A stretch of 26,505 nucleotides of DNA from Euryarchaeota archaeon UBA220 (GTDB taxonomy: Archaea; Thermoplasmatota; Poseidoniia; Poseidoniales; Thalassarchaeaceae). Below, piece after piece: positions 14,619 through 23,277 of this stretch; position 1 is the stretch's first letter; every line of letters starts with the position of its first letter. Below the pieces are notes generated by a model, which was not told where the DNA came from, searched no databases, and was given only the letters and a program-made list of their open reading frames with translations. The DNA lies in contig DAON01000002.1 in assembly GCA_002501885.1 (NCBI GenBank), forward strand, positions 8,571 through 35,075, given 5' to 3'. A program made the position numbers and the translations under genes.

Positions 14619-15643
14619 TCTCTCCCCAACTCAACCATTTTCGGAACGGACTCAATCACCGAATCTCTAGGGGATTTCCATGACATATCCAACTCTCGTT
14701 CTGCTGGGGTTGCGTCCCAGTACAGGTTTCTCTTCAGATGCTGCTTCGCCCAAGAATATGTTATCCGCTTATCGAATAGTGGGCCGAAAAATAACGCTAT
14801 CAAATATGGAACAGAGAATCTAGGAGTCTTCAACTCCGGATATTCTTCCCGAAGGGTCTTCGAAATTTCGGAGAACTGCATATCTCCACTAACGGTCAGA
14901 TATCTACCCGCATTCTCACCCATCGTCAAAGCCCTAACATGTGCTTCAGCCACATCTCTAACATCGACGATATTGATTTGGATTGGGATTAATAGAGGGA
15001 TTTTTCTCTGTACTAATGCATTTAGGAAAGAAAGAGAACCACGCAAATGGATCTTACTCATTGGGGGCCCAAAAACCACACTTGGATGAATTGTAACCAT
15101 CCTGGGTTTACCCCCTCCATCCGAATGCCACTCTCGAACAATTCTCTCCGCGCTCACCTTAGCTAAACCATACGGGTTATTTTCCAAGGTCGCATCATCA
15201 GCCCAGGTTTCTGTAGTCAAGATCTGTCCATTCTTCCAATTAATTGGCCTAATTGCCGCTGTGGATGAGGTGTGGACAAATCTCTCAACAGTTCCAGCAG
15301 CGTCAATCGCTGCGACCACATTTTGAGTACCAATTACACTTGGATCAACAATCTGTCTTTGAGGCTCCTTGGCACTGATCCTGACAGCAGCTGCAGTATG
15401 GATGAGGTCGGTACATCCTGCTATAGCAGAATTAACAGAATCTGCATCAAACAAGTCCATTGCGACTATCTCAAGACTCCCTCCTTCAGCAATTTCAAGC
15501 CCCTTTAGATGGTCGACCCTAACAGAGTCATCCACATCTCTCACAGTAGCCCTGACATTCCTGCCTCTAGCAAGTAAATTGGCAACAACATAACTACCGA
15601 TGTAACCGCTTGCTCCGGTGACAGTAACCAGATCCTCAGCCAT
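14615..15643 (-). CDS. NAD(P)-dependent epimerase/dehydratase (extended SDR)
   Basis: The 342-residue product is an extended short-chain dehydrogenase. It starts with the Rossmann dinucleotide motif TGASGYIGSYV (9-19) and has the catalytic pair YGLAK (Tyr158, Lys162) with Ser near 126 in VHTSST. The overall pattern (VIGTQNVVAAI, RMVTIHPSVVFGPP) is closest to the dihydroflavonol-4-reductase / 3-beta-hydroxysteroid dehydrogenase branch rather than to sugar-nucleotide epimerases, but the substrate is open. The gene is last in a minus-strand operon, three bases after the HAD phosphatase and downstream of the geranylgeranyl reductase, so a ketone or alcohol step in lipid or isoprenoid metabolism is a reasonable guess. 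Its stop overlaps the subtilase stop convergently. Confidence 0.85.
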   Translation of the reverse strand: MAEDLVTVTGASGYIGSYVVANLLARGRNVRATVRDVDDSVRVDHLKGLEIAEGGSLEIVAMDLFDADSVNSAIAGCTDLIHTAAAVRISAKEPQRQIVDPSVIGTQNVVAAIDAAGTVERFVHTSSTAAIRPINWKNGQILTTETWADDATLENNPYGLAKVSAERIVREWHSDGGGKPRMVTIHPSVVFGPPMSKIHLRGSLSFLNALVQRKIPLLIPIQINIVDVRDVAEAHVRALTMGENAGRYLTVSGDMQFSEISKTLREEYPELKTPRFSVPYLIALFFGPLFDKRITYSWAKQHLKRNLYWDATPAERELDMSWKSPRDSVIESVPKMVELGRD

Positions 15644-15646
15644 GAC

Positions 15647-16438
15647 CTAATTTCCTCGACATAATTCAGCTACCGAATTGACAACGATCGATGGATTCTG
15701 AGGGGCCGCTTCAAGATCCTGCATTGTAGCCTCGCCACTCAATACCAACACCCCGTGAACACCCGCTCTCTCAGCCATCTCAATATCAGTGTACAACCTG
15801 TCTCCGACCATGGCGCATTGGTCTGGTCGCAACCCCAACTCCTCCACCTTATGCAATATCATTCCAGCATTTGGCTTGCCACAGATATGCTCAGGACGCA
15901 CTCCTGTTGTGGCCTCGAACAGGTCCATGTATGCCCCAGTATCAGGCAACCCTCCATCCGGAGAAGGACAAACGACATCAGGGTGACTTGCTACCATAGG
16001 TACACCTCGGTGCAAATGAATTGAGGCAGTACTGAGTTTCTCGTAAGTAATCTCAGTATCGTAACCGAGAATGACATATTGAGGTTCATCAGAATCAGTA
16101 CTAATTCCAGCAGATTCCAACATCTCTCTCATACCATCCGTTCCAACCAAGTAAGACCGCTCAATTCCATTCTCAGCAAGCCAAGAGATTAGATCGTGAG
16201 TAGAAAGCAAGACCTCGTCAGCAGTAGCAGGTATGCCCAGTGCCTGCAACTTCTCAAGATACTGACTAACCGATTTGCTAGAATTATTTGAGAGGAAGAA
16301 TCTCATAATCCCTCTTTCTTCCAATCTCTCCAGGAAAGATTGCGCCCCCTCAATTAGATTAGAGCCCAGGTAGATTGTACCATCAAGATCTAGGAACACG
16401 GCTTTGATTCCATCCAATGAAGCAGAGGATTCTGACAT
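15647..16438 (-). CDS. HAD-superfamily phosphatase, NagD-like
   Basis: The 263-residue product (ATG at 16438) has all four HAD motifs: I AVFLDLDGTIYLG (nucleophile Asp17, acid Asp19), II FLSNNSSKS, III GKPNAGMILH with the catalytic Lys, and IV MVGDRLYTDIEMA. The order, the large C2 cap and the motif GKP place it in the NagD / 4-nitrophenylphosphatase / phosphoglycolate phosphatase group. It likely dephosphorylates a small phosphate ester; in this operon, next to a geranylgeranyl reductase, a glycerol or isoprenoid phosphate is a guess only. The frame is open upstream to 16489, but that part overlaps the preceding gene and lacks family similarity. It starts eight bases after the reductase stop. 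Confidence 0.88.
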   Translation of the reverse strand: MSESSASLDGIKAVFLDLDGTIYLGSNLIEGAQSFLERLEERGIMRFFLSNNSSKSVSQYLEKLQALGIPATADEVLLSTHDLISWLAENGIERSYLVGTDGMREMLESAGISTDSDEPQYVILGYDTEITYEKLSTASIHLHRGVPMVASHPDVVCPSPDGGLPDTGAYMDLFEATTGVRPEHICGKPNAGMILHKVEELGLRPDQCAMVGDRLYTDIEMAERAGVHGVLVLSGEATMQDLEAAPQNPSIVVNSVAELCRGN

Positions 16439-16446
16439 TCTACACC

Positions 16447-17784
16447 TCAAGGCAGCACTAAAGTCTTGAACAGGAACCATGGACTCCACAAAGCCTTCTG
16501 AGTCTCTTTACTAGCAATCATCTCAGACATCATCTCACCAATTTCGGGCTTCTTAGCAGCCTTCTTGACGAACCAATTGGTCAAACGCTTCATCTTCATC
16601 ATTCGCTGCAGTTTAGTCGAATTACTCAACTCCCCACCCAATTCATTCCACATGTCTTCCATGTATGCTGTAGCAGCACTCAGCGGAAATCCATCAGAAT
16701 GTATTTCCTTGTTGAAGTGAGAACTAGTCAATTTACCAGTAAGCAAAGCATTCCCAATCCCTTCGCCACTAAACGGGTCGACTAAACTGGCCGCATCTCC
16801 TACAGTCATTGCTCCCGCCATTGCGCCCCTACGGGGTTGGTATGACGGCGCATTCTTTCTTGGCGAACCGAAGGGAAGTTGCCAACCTTTCTCTGAACCC
16901 TCAACCAAAGTAGCCTCTCCAAAACGTTCCTTGAACCGAGGATGATTCTCAATAACCCACTTCTGAATCTGCTTGAGCGATTTCTTCATTCCTTTCTGCT
17001 TTCGCTGTTCCGAAATCAACATCCCAATTCCAACATTTACCACTCCCTCTTTGACTGGGAAGAGCCAGAAATAACCAGGTAGAACTTCTTCAATGAAGTG
17101 TATCTCAATTGGCCCTTCTTGACCCTCTAAACCTTTGACATTCTCCCAGTATTCTCGGTACCCGCCACAAAAATGGTCATTATCCTTGTGAGGCTCATCA
17201 TGCAACTCCACGATTTTCCTTGATACAGGACAGTTGTATCCTGCAGCGCCAATGGTGACGGAAGCGGTAAAAGTCAACTCAGGACCTTCGGAACGCTTAC
17301 TTCCAATCTTTCCAGAAATCCCTGTAATTCTATGACCATCTTCGTTTGCCTCAGACATTACTTCGTTGACGGAGAATCCCTGGATCACCGAACCCCCATT
17401 CTCACGAACAAGTTCGCAAGCCCGCTTGAACATCATGTAGTCGAATTGCATTCTAGGAAGAGCAAAGCCAGACATCAAACCCTTAGCTTCGTAACTCTTC
17501 TTAGGAAGCATCACTTTGACTTCCGAACCATTCGCACTACCAAAGACAATGGAATCCACTTGATAATACGGTGTGGCCTGAATCATTGGAAGAACTCCAA
17601 GCTCTTTGACATGAGATAGTGACTTACCACCAACAGCATCGCCACATATCTTGTCTCTGGGCCAAACTTCCTTCTCAACCAACAGAACCTTGTTCCCATT
17701 CATAGCATTGTATGCCGCAGCAGCAGATCCTCCAGGCCCCCCTCCAACCACTATGACATCGAAGTGAACACCGTCTTCCGGCAT
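16447..17784 (-). CDS. Geranylgeranyl reductase family flavoprotein
   Basis: This FAD-dependent reductase is of the type that saturates the geranylgeranyl chains of archaeal ether lipids. From ATG 17784 it has 445 residues, typical of the family. The N-terminal FAD Rossmann motif VIVVGGGPGGSAAA is followed by VEKEVWPRDKICGDAVGG, the GGR-type substitute for the hydroxylase KPCGG region. The second FAD motif, GDAASLVDPFSGEGIGNAL, lies near residue 340. A basic, helical C-terminus (KLQRMMKMKRLTNWFVKKAAKK) may touch the membrane. A GTG at 17820 would add 12 residues and abuts a hairpin; ATG 17784 gives the usual distance to the FAD loop. Archaea often carry several paralogues, so the exact substrate (digeranylgeranylglycerophospholipid or another polyprenyl) is not certain. 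It heads an operon with the HAD and SDR genes. Confidence 0.88.
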   Translation of the reverse strand: MPEDGVHFDVIVVGGGPGGSAAAAYNAMNGNKVLLVEKEVWPRDKICGDAVGGKSLSHVKELGVLPMIQATPYYQVDSIVFGSANGSEVKVMLPKKSYEAKGLMSGFALPRMQFDYMMFKRACELVRENGGSVIQGFSVNEVMSEANEDGHRITGISGKIGSKRSEGPELTFTASVTIGAAGYNCPVSRKIVELHDEPHKDNDHFCGGYREYWENVKGLEGQEGPIEIHFIEEVLPGYFWLFPVKEGVVNVGIGMLISEQRKQKGMKKSLKQIQKWVIENHPRFKERFGEATLVEGSEKGWQLPFGSPRKNAPSYQPRRGAMAGAMTVGDAASLVDPFSGEGIGNALLTGKLTSSHFNKEIHSDGFPLSAATAYMEDMWNELGGELSNSTKLQRMMKMKRLTNWFVKKAAKKPEIGEMMSEMIASKETQKALWSPWFLFKTLVLP

Positions 17785-17820
17785 CCCGCCGGTTTCAATG
17801 GGTTGTTCCCAAGCCTCCAC

Positions 17821-17840
17821 AGCCTCACCTTAGTGAGGCT
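17821..17840. repeat. Perfect 8-bp inverted repeat between divergent genes
   Basis: AGCCTCAC (17821-17828) and GTGAGGCT (17833-17840) are exact complements around CTTA. The repeat directly abuts the GTG at 17820 and is 37 bases from the likely ATG of the geranylgeranyl reductase; the divergent YczE-like gene starts 24 bases away. It may be an operator for either gene or a hairpin in the reductase leader. A TATA-like CATACTTT on the minus strand at about 17858-17865 would place the reductase transcription start near this repeat. Confidence 0.45.
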
Positions 17841-17863
17841 AAGGGTCTACCACCATTCAAAGT

Positions 17864-18586
17864 ATGCATCGGTTTGATTTCCTCCCAGTATTTCGCACGA
17901 CCATGGGTCTGTTGGAAGTACTCCGCCCTGCAAAGGAGGTGCCTACCACTATTTGGAGTGCAGAAGACCCCCTTACGGTCAAGCCCCGAACGAAAACTCT
18001 CGTGATTCTAATTATCGGTTTGTGGGTGTTCGGAACAGGAGACGCGATCCTCATCGCTGCCGGCATCGGAAACACCCCATGGACAGTCTTAGCTGAGGGC
18101 ATTGCAATCAATATAGATTGGAGCGTAGGACAAACCACCTTCTTGGTCAGCGTCCTCGTTCTATTGCTATGGATACCATTGAAGGAAAAACCGGGTATAG
18201 GAACGATTCTCAATGCAATAATTATTGCCGCGGCGATTGAAGTGATGGTACCAAAACTCCCCACACCCGGGAATCATTATCTCGCAATAGCCCAAGCCTT
18301 ACTCGGAATTGTACTAGTTGGCATCGGTAGTGGAATTTATCTGACTGCAAATTTAGGTCCAGGCCCTAGGGATGGATGGATGACGGGCCTACAAAGAGTG
18401 TCAGGCATTCCAATTGCTAGAGTCAGAGGGGCCATTGAAATCACAGTCCTAGCAATAGGATGGTTAGTTTTGGGTGGAACATTCGGGTTAGGTACAATCA
18501 TGTTTGCAGTACTCATTGGCCCAATCGTCGCAATCTGCCTCAACCTAGCAGGTCGCTTTGGTGGCCCGGGTGAGGTTCATGGGTGA
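17864..18586 (+). CDS. YczE/YitT-like integral membrane protein
   Basis: The 240-residue product has a polar N-terminus of about 40 residues and then about five or six hydrophobic helices. Conserved features of the bacterial YczE family are easy to see: GNTPWTVLAEGIAI (like the family SPWDVLHQGL), PLKEKPGIGTILNAI, and the hallmark LGPGPRDGWMTGL followed by RVRGAIEITVLAIGWLVLGG. The function of the family is not established; members are often next to regulators or transporters. ATG 17903 (MGLLEVLRP) is an alternative start, since the first residues are weakly supported. It lies 18 bases before threonine synthase and may be co-transcribed, though a functional link is unclear. The family is mostly bacterial, so past gene transfer is likely. 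Confidence 0.8.
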   Translation: MHRFDFLPVFRTTMGLLEVLRPAKEVPTTIWSAEDPLTVKPRTKTLVILIIGLWVFGTGDAILIAAGIGNTPWTVLAEGIAINIDWSVGQTTFLVSVLVLLLWIPLKEKPGIGTILNAIIIAAAIEVMVPKLPTPGNHYLAIAQALLGIVLVGIGSGIYLTANLGPGPRDGWMTGLQRVSGIPIARVRGAIEITVLAIGWLVLGGTFGLGTIMFAVLIGPIVAICLNLAGRFGGPGEVHG

Positions 18587-18604
18587 AACACATCAGGGCA
18601 CAAC

Positions 18605-19666
18605 ATGACAGGACACGGCGTGATAAGACGATATCGCGACTTTTTGCCTGTAACTGAAGACACCTGCATAATCTCACTAAACGAGGGCGGAACACCACTA
18701 ATTGATGCAAGACAAATCGTCACCGAGATGGGTGCTGATTTCAACTTACTAATCAAACACGAAGGACTCAATCCAACTGGTTCATTCAAAGATCGTGGAA
18801 TGACACTTGCAGTCACCAAAGCCGTGGAGCGAGGAGCCCAATTCCTAGTCTGCGCTAGTACTGGGAATACCAGTGCCTCGGCAGCCGCCTATGCTGCTGC
18901 CTCCGGCCTTACTTGCCTTGTCCTGTTACCAGAAGGGAAGATAGCCTCTGGTAAGATGGCCCAAGCACTGATTCACGGTGCCCAGACAATTGAAGTCAGA
19001 GGTAATTTCGACGAAGCACTCAATATTGTCAGAGAACTAGGGAAAAGAGATGATATCGAAGTAGTCAACAGCATTAATCCATATCGAATAGAGGGTCAGA
19101 AAACAGGAGCATTCGAGGTCTGCGACACTCTTGGCACATCTCCAGATATGCATTTTCTTCCAGTAGGAAATGCAGGCAATATCACTGCTTATTGGAAGGG
19201 ATACAAAGAATACTTCGAAGTAGGCCAAATTACGAAAACACCCAAGATGATGGGTTGGCAGGCAGAGGGAGCCGCGCCAATAGTCAGAGGTGCACTAGTG
19301 GAATCACCCGAGACAGTTGCTACTGCCATACGAATTGGCAATCCGGCCAGCTGGGACAGAGCCAACGAAGCGGTTGAACAATCCGACGGCGTAATCGGAA
19401 TGGTGAGCGACGAAGAGATTCTTGATGCCCACAGACTACTGGCAAGAACCGCGGGTATCTTTGTTGAACCAGCCTCAGCGGCTGGAATAGCGGGCCTGCT
19501 GAAGTATCATCACGAATCTGGAATACCAAATGGCAGTACTGTAGTAGTAACAGTAACCGGACACGGACTAAAAGACCCCGAAATAGCAGTTGAAAACTCT
19601 CAAGCAAAGCCAATCCTAGTCGACGCAGATCTTGAATCAGTACTATCTTCCATAGGACTCGAATAG
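18605..19666 (+). CDS. thrC: Threonine synthase
   Basis: Threonine synthase converts O-phosphohomoserine to threonine with PLP. The 353-residue product is close to the compact archaeal and bacterial type. It shows EGGTPLIDA near the N-terminus, the PLP lysine (Lys62) in NPTGSFKDRGM, the phosphate-binding CASTGNTSASAAAYAA segment, the PVGNAGN cofactor loop near residue 190, and EPASAAGIAGLLKY near the end, followed by VTGHGLKDP, which is typical of ThrC rather than threonine dehydratase or cysteine synthase. The upstream YczE-like gene is 18 bases away, and a Cys/Met PLP enzyme and a RhtB-like exporter follow, so homoserine-derived amino acids are the theme of this segment. Confidence 0.95.
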   Translation: MTGHGVIRRYRDFLPVTEDTCIISLNEGGTPLIDARQIVTEMGADFNLLIKHEGLNPTGSFKDRGMTLAVTKAVERGAQFLVCASTGNTSASAAAYAAASGLTCLVLLPEGKIASGKMAQALIHGAQTIEVRGNFDEALNIVRELGKRDDIEVVNSINPYRIEGQKTGAFEVCDTLGTSPDMHFLPVGNAGNITAYWKGYKEYFEVGQITKTPKMMGWQAEGAAPIVRGALVESPETVATAIRIGNPASWDRANEAVEQSDGVIGMVSDEEILDAHRLLARTAGIFVEPASAAGIAGLLKYHHESGIPNGSTVVVTVTGHGLKDPEIAVENSQAKPILVDADLESVLSSIGLE

Positions 19667-19681
19667 CCAGTTTGTACTGGC
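19666..19681. repeat. Inverted repeat at the end of thrC
   Basis: GCCAGT (19666-19671) and ACTGGC (19676-19681) are exact complements around TTGT. The first base belongs to the thrC stop codon, and the next gene's preferred ATG is 36 bases on. It is a small stem-loop that could be a 3' end, a processing site or an operator for the downstream PLP enzyme; nothing distinguishes these. Confidence 0.35.
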
Positions 19682-19717
19682 GCATCATTGATGGTAAGAT
19701 GTCGACCCGCCTTACTC

Positions 19718-20905
19718 ATGAACGAGAAGCACTCAGACAAGAAGTTCGAAACTCGAGCTGTATGGTCGGGCACTCAGAACATCGAAGGTTCAGCCGTAAC
19801 CCCGATTTTCTCAACCGCCACATATCAATTGACTGACGAGCGGTATGCTGGTTGGGCCGCCGGAGCTCAACACACCGCACTCTATTCACGACTATCTAGC
19901 ATAAATTCGGAAGGAGTGGCAATGAAACTAGCCCAGTTGGAAGGCGCCGAAGACGGAGAAACATTTGCTAGTGGCATGGCTGCAATTTCAACGACACTAA
20001 TGTCGCTTCTATCCAAAGGCGACCATATGATTGCTAGTGCTGATTGCTACGGAGGAGCCTACGGTCTGATGGTAGAGGATCTCCCACGATTCGGTATTGA
20101 GGTCACAATGGCCGATATGCGAGACCCTGCTTCTTACGAGGCAGCGATTCAGGAGAACACCAAGATACTCTATGTAGAGACCATCACCAACCCTGTCATC
20201 AAGGTATGCGACTTGGAGGCAATGGCCGCATTGGCAAAGAAGCACAATCTAATTGCCGTGGTGGACAATACCTTCGCCACTCCGTGGGGATGTAATCCCA
20301 TTGATTTTGGATTTGATTTGATAATCCACTCCGGCACAAAGTATCTTGGAGGACACTCAGACCTAATCGCTGGACTGGTCGTTGGCCGCAAGGATCTCGT
20401 TGCAGAGATTTTCCCGAAAAAAGTCCACTTCGGTGGTGCCGCCGATCCTCACATGTGCTACATGCTTGAGAGAGGCATGAGGACTCTACACGCACGTATG
20501 CCTATCCATACTTCAAACGCCGCTGAAATCGCAAAGCGACTAGAGGCCCATGATATGATTGAGCATGTTAACCACCCAAGTCTTGCATCCAGCCCAGATT
20601 ACGAGGTCGCCAAGAGAATCGCTCCTCGAGGGACTGGAATGATGTCATTTGTGGTGAAGGGAGGAGATGAGGCCGCACTAAAATTCATGCGAAACCTCGA
20701 CATTATCTTCGAAGCTACCAGTCTTGGCGGAGTCGAGAGTTTGGTTGAATGCCCATTTAATTCGAGCCATATGTTTGTACCTGAAGATGTTAGAATTGAG
20801 GCAGGAATAGTTCCTGGGTTTGTTCGAATGAGCATAGGAATAGAAAACATCGAAGATCTTTGGAACGATATCGATAGGGCATTAACAGCTGCAAAGACCG
20901 ATTAA
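19718..20905 (+). CDS. Cys/Met metabolism PLP enzyme (cystathionine gamma-synthase / sulfhydrylase type)
   Basis: The 395-residue product is a fold-type I PLP enzyme of the transsulfuration family. Visible are the FASGMAAISTTL segment (phosphate site), CYGGAYGL, VETITNPVIKVCDL, the cofactor aspartate in VVDNTFATP (Asp183), the Schiff-base lysine in HSGTKYLGGHSD (Lys208), and SLGGVESLVECP near the C-terminus. Members include cystathionine gamma-synthase, O-acyl/O-phosphohomoserine sulfhydrylase and methionine gamma-lyase, which sequence by eye cannot separate. The usual YSRxxNPT segment here reads YSRLSSINSEG, a small deviation. With thrC directly upstream, use of an activated homoserine to make methionine is the favoured reading. 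ATG 19718 (MNEKHSDKKFETRAV) is preferred to TTG 19688 or ATG 19691, which give an atypical N-terminus. Confidence 0.9.
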   Translation: MNEKHSDKKFETRAVWSGTQNIEGSAVTPIFSTATYQLTDERYAGWAAGAQHTALYSRLSSINSEGVAMKLAQLEGAEDGETFASGMAAISTTLMSLLSKGDHMIASADCYGGAYGLMVEDLPRFGIEVTMADMRDPASYEAAIQENTKILYVETITNPVIKVCDLEAMAALAKKHNLIAVVDNTFATPWGCNPIDFGFDLIIHSGTKYLGGHSDLIAGLVVGRKDLVAEIFPKKVHFGGAADPHMCYMLERGMRTLHARMPIHTSNAAEIAKRLEAHDMIEHVNHPSLASSPDYEVAKRIAPRGTGMMSFVVKGGDEAALKFMRNLDIIFEATSLGGVESLVECPFNSSHMFVPEDVRIEAGIVPGFVRMSIGIENIEDLWNDIDRALTAAKTD

Positions 20906-20921
20906 ATCCGGACTTGATGGA

Positions 20922-21521
20922 ATGGAAACCGAGTTATTGCTAGCAACATTGGCTTTCATCATCCCAATGTGCTTCACCCCCGGGCCTAACAATGTGCTAT
21001 GCGCAGCCCACGGCTCCCAACACGGCCTGAAAGGATCAATGCCGCTCATTGCAGGGATGGCCGTTGGTTGGTCTTCTCTCGGCCTGTTTGTAGGTGCGGC
21101 CACTGTATTCATCGAAGAGAACGAGGAATTCTTCCAATTACTCACCTATGTGGGGGCTGCCTATATTGCATATTTATCATACAAGATAGCGACATCATCC
21201 CCAATAGATACTGAACATGAACAAGCCGATAGATTGGGTTTCAGAACTGGAATGGCTCTACAAATTGTCAATGGAAAGGCGTGGATCCACTTCCTTGTCC
21301 TGATGACAGCATTTGGGGGTCTATTTGGGTCCGGCTTCGTCGCTAAAGCACTCTTGGTTCTTCTCAATCTGATATTCGGCCTTCCAGCAGTCGTCACATG
21401 GGCGACCTTCGGGACTCTATTGAGGGGAGTATTCAGTACCGAAAAATCCGCAAAAAATCTCAACATGGCAATGGGCGCGGCGCTATTCGCCGTTGCAGTT
21501 TGGATTGCTCTTCCTCACTAG
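20922..21521 (+). CDS. LysE/RhtB family amino acid exporter
   Basis: This 199-residue protein has about six hydrophobic helices and the family signature FTPGPNNVLCAAHGSQHGLK near residues 18-37, which is the classic RhtB/LysE first-helix motif. YVGAAYIAYLSYKIA in helix three and FRTGMALQIVNGKAWIHFL in the central loop also match. RhtB-type members export homoserine, threonine or homoserine lactones. Its position 16 bases after the Cys/Met PLP enzyme and close to thrC makes homoserine, threonine or a sulfur amino acid the most likely cargo, which is inference from context. It ends eight bases before the convergent stop of the unknown 582-residue gene. Confidence 0.88.
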   Translation: METELLLATLAFIIPMCFTPGPNNVLCAAHGSQHGLKGSMPLIAGMAVGWSSLGLFVGAATVFIEENEEFFQLLTYVGAAYIAYLSYKIATSSPIDTEHEQADRLGFRTGMALQIVNGKAWIHFLVLMTAFGGLFGSGFVAKALLVLLNLIFGLPAVVTWATFGTLLRGVFSTEKSAKNLNMAMGAALFAVAVWIALPH

Positions 21522-21528
21522 CCATTTA

Positions 21529-23277
21529 CTATTGGCTGAGATTTATTGGCCCCGAACCAGAAACTTCGGCCAACCAATTCATCGCAGATTCATAGTCTTG
21601 GGCCGCATCGAGATTGTCATTCAGTAAGAGTTCTGAGGCCGCATCCCACAGAGCCCTCAGAGCTGGAACCCAATCTCCTCCTTTGTCTCTACTATCTTCG
21701 TCAAACCTCCAAGCATCCGACTCAGTTCTATCATGCACCGTCAACCAGGCCCAACCCATTGCCATATCCAAGCCTCGGCCCTTACGGGCCTTCGACACCG
21801 TGGAAGCAATTCCCCGATCAACGGCCTGCCTGATCAACTCATCCGCGAAAGATAGAGGAGAGGGAAGAACACCACTCTCCCAAGGCAACCGCTTGAGTTT
21901 CATAGCCACGCTACGGCTTGCTCCCAACTCGCGTAGGAATGCACCGAAGCCCTGTTTACGCTTGGCTTGCTTTTCCAACACCACCACAGCTTCATCATCT
22001 TCGATACCATAAATTCCCTCCAAGACTGTCAACCCATGATCAGCCCATAGAGCTACTAAATTTGGATGACAAGAACTCTCCTCTAGTCGCACGACATCCT
22101 CATCCAGATTGAGTACACTACCGTCAGTTCTGACATGAATACCGTGGTCAAGAGAATCCAGAATACAAGCGATAGCAGCCCTTTCTTCGTCAGTTCCATT
22201 CATATGTCCTAGGAAATCCTCTCTGGAACCTTCAGGGAACCAATGAGTTCCCACTACATACCCATCTTCGATTGCATTCAGTATACTACTTCTGCAAGCT
22301 CTAGCCAACGAAGAGTCATCGAGCGCAAGCCTCATCCAGGTGCTCAACACTTCCTCTAGCCTTTCCATTCCGGCAGCTGGTAAATCCCTGTCCTCGGGCC
22401 AACCGGCGGGCCTCCACACCCACTCAGCTTGAGCGATATCACTCAGTCGAGGAGGCATCATGCCCATAGCAACACTCTGTCCGAACTGCTCCTCTGTGTT
22501 AGCAAGGGAAGACCGCGACAGACCTACTAAGGTACCATCTGTAAATTCAAGCCTGAGCCACCCCGACTCAGTTAATTCTCCATTCTCGACAATCTCGCGC
22601 TCTAATCCAGAACTCCATCGCAAATCCCCTTCTCCGGAGAGATCTATAGAAGCTCCATCCAGACTCCAATCAAGCCATTCAGAGGGCGGCTCTGGGGTAG
22701 TCCCCGTGAACACAAATCCACCATCCCACGAGAAGAACCATTGCCCAGACTTTGCGTGCTCATCCCAAACTAATAATCTGAGCTTTGGATGATTATGATT
22801 CTGAATCCCTGCTAGGTGGCCTTGCCTACCATTGCCTCTACGAATGTAACTAGCCACACCGAATAATGGATTCTTGAATACGGCAACTGTGGACCTATCT
22901 TCCTCCGACGCAGCGAGCAAACTACCGGCAAGAGCCCTACAAACAATATCTCCGCCTTTCTTTGTCATGCGCTTTCGTAACCACTTCGTATCGAAGCGCT
23001 TGGCTGAGACCGCCGAGACTTCTTTGAGAGTTCTAGCCATCAGATCCTTTGAGAAGAACGACTGATCAACTTCTCCTTTGATTTCAGGCAGGAATACTTC
23101 CGGATCTTCGACTAGCTCCTCGAGATTTCTATCAAGCCTATCTTGAATCTCCTTGGAGGCTTGCTTAATCCCCCTCATCCGAATCTTCTTCCGACGGTTC
23201 TTGTCTCCCGGAAACCGGACTTCAGCAGGGGGCTTCGCCATCGTTTTCGCCTCTTCCACCCGTTTCTTATCTTTCAT
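21529..23277 (-). CDS. Unknown 582-residue protein coupled to diphthine synthase
   Basis: I do not recognise this protein. It begins with a very basic stretch (residues 1-45, with KNRRKKIRMRGIKQ), then a helical acidic/basic region, a Trp-rich predicted beta segment (about 160-235, with WFFSWDGGFVFTG and LDWSLDGASIDL), a helical middle, and a Cys-poor alpha/beta C-terminal half with VLEKQAKRKQGFGAFLREL. No signal peptide, transmembrane helix or known catalytic motif is visible, so it is probably cytosolic; the basic N-terminus would suit RNA or ribosome contact. Its ATG overlaps the TGA of diphthine synthase (ATGA), indicating translational coupling; a second in-frame ATG lies 12 codons on. 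Codon and base use match the neighbours, so it is very likely a real gene, perhaps lineage-specific. Confidence 0.8.
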   Translation of the reverse strand: MKDKKRVEEAKTMAKPPAEVRFPGDKNRRKKIRMRGIKQASKEIQDRLDRNLEELVEDPEVFLPEIKGEVDQSFFSKDLMARTLKEVSAVSAKRFDTKWLRKRMTKKGGDIVCRALAGSLLAASEEDRSTVAVFKNPLFGVASYIRRGNGRQGHLAGIQNHNHPKLRLLVWDEHAKSGQWFFSWDGGFVFTGTTPEPPSEWLDWSLDGASIDLSGEGDLRWSSGLEREIVENGELTESGWLRLEFTDGTLVGLSRSSLANTEEQFGQSVAMGMMPPRLSDIAQAEWVWRPAGWPEDRDLPAAGMERLEEVLSTWMRLALDDSSLARACRSSILNAIEDGYVVGTHWFPEGSREDFLGHMNGTDEERAAIACILDSLDHGIHVRTDGSVLNLDEDVVRLEESSCHPNLVALWADHGLTVLEGIYGIEDDEAVVVLEKQAKRKQGFGAFLRELGASRSVAMKLKRLPWESGVLPSPLSFADELIRQAVDRGIASTVSKARKGRGLDMAMGWAWLTVHDRTESDAWRFDEDSRDKGGDWVPALRALWDAASELLLNDNLDAAQDYESAMNWLAEVSGSGPINLSQ

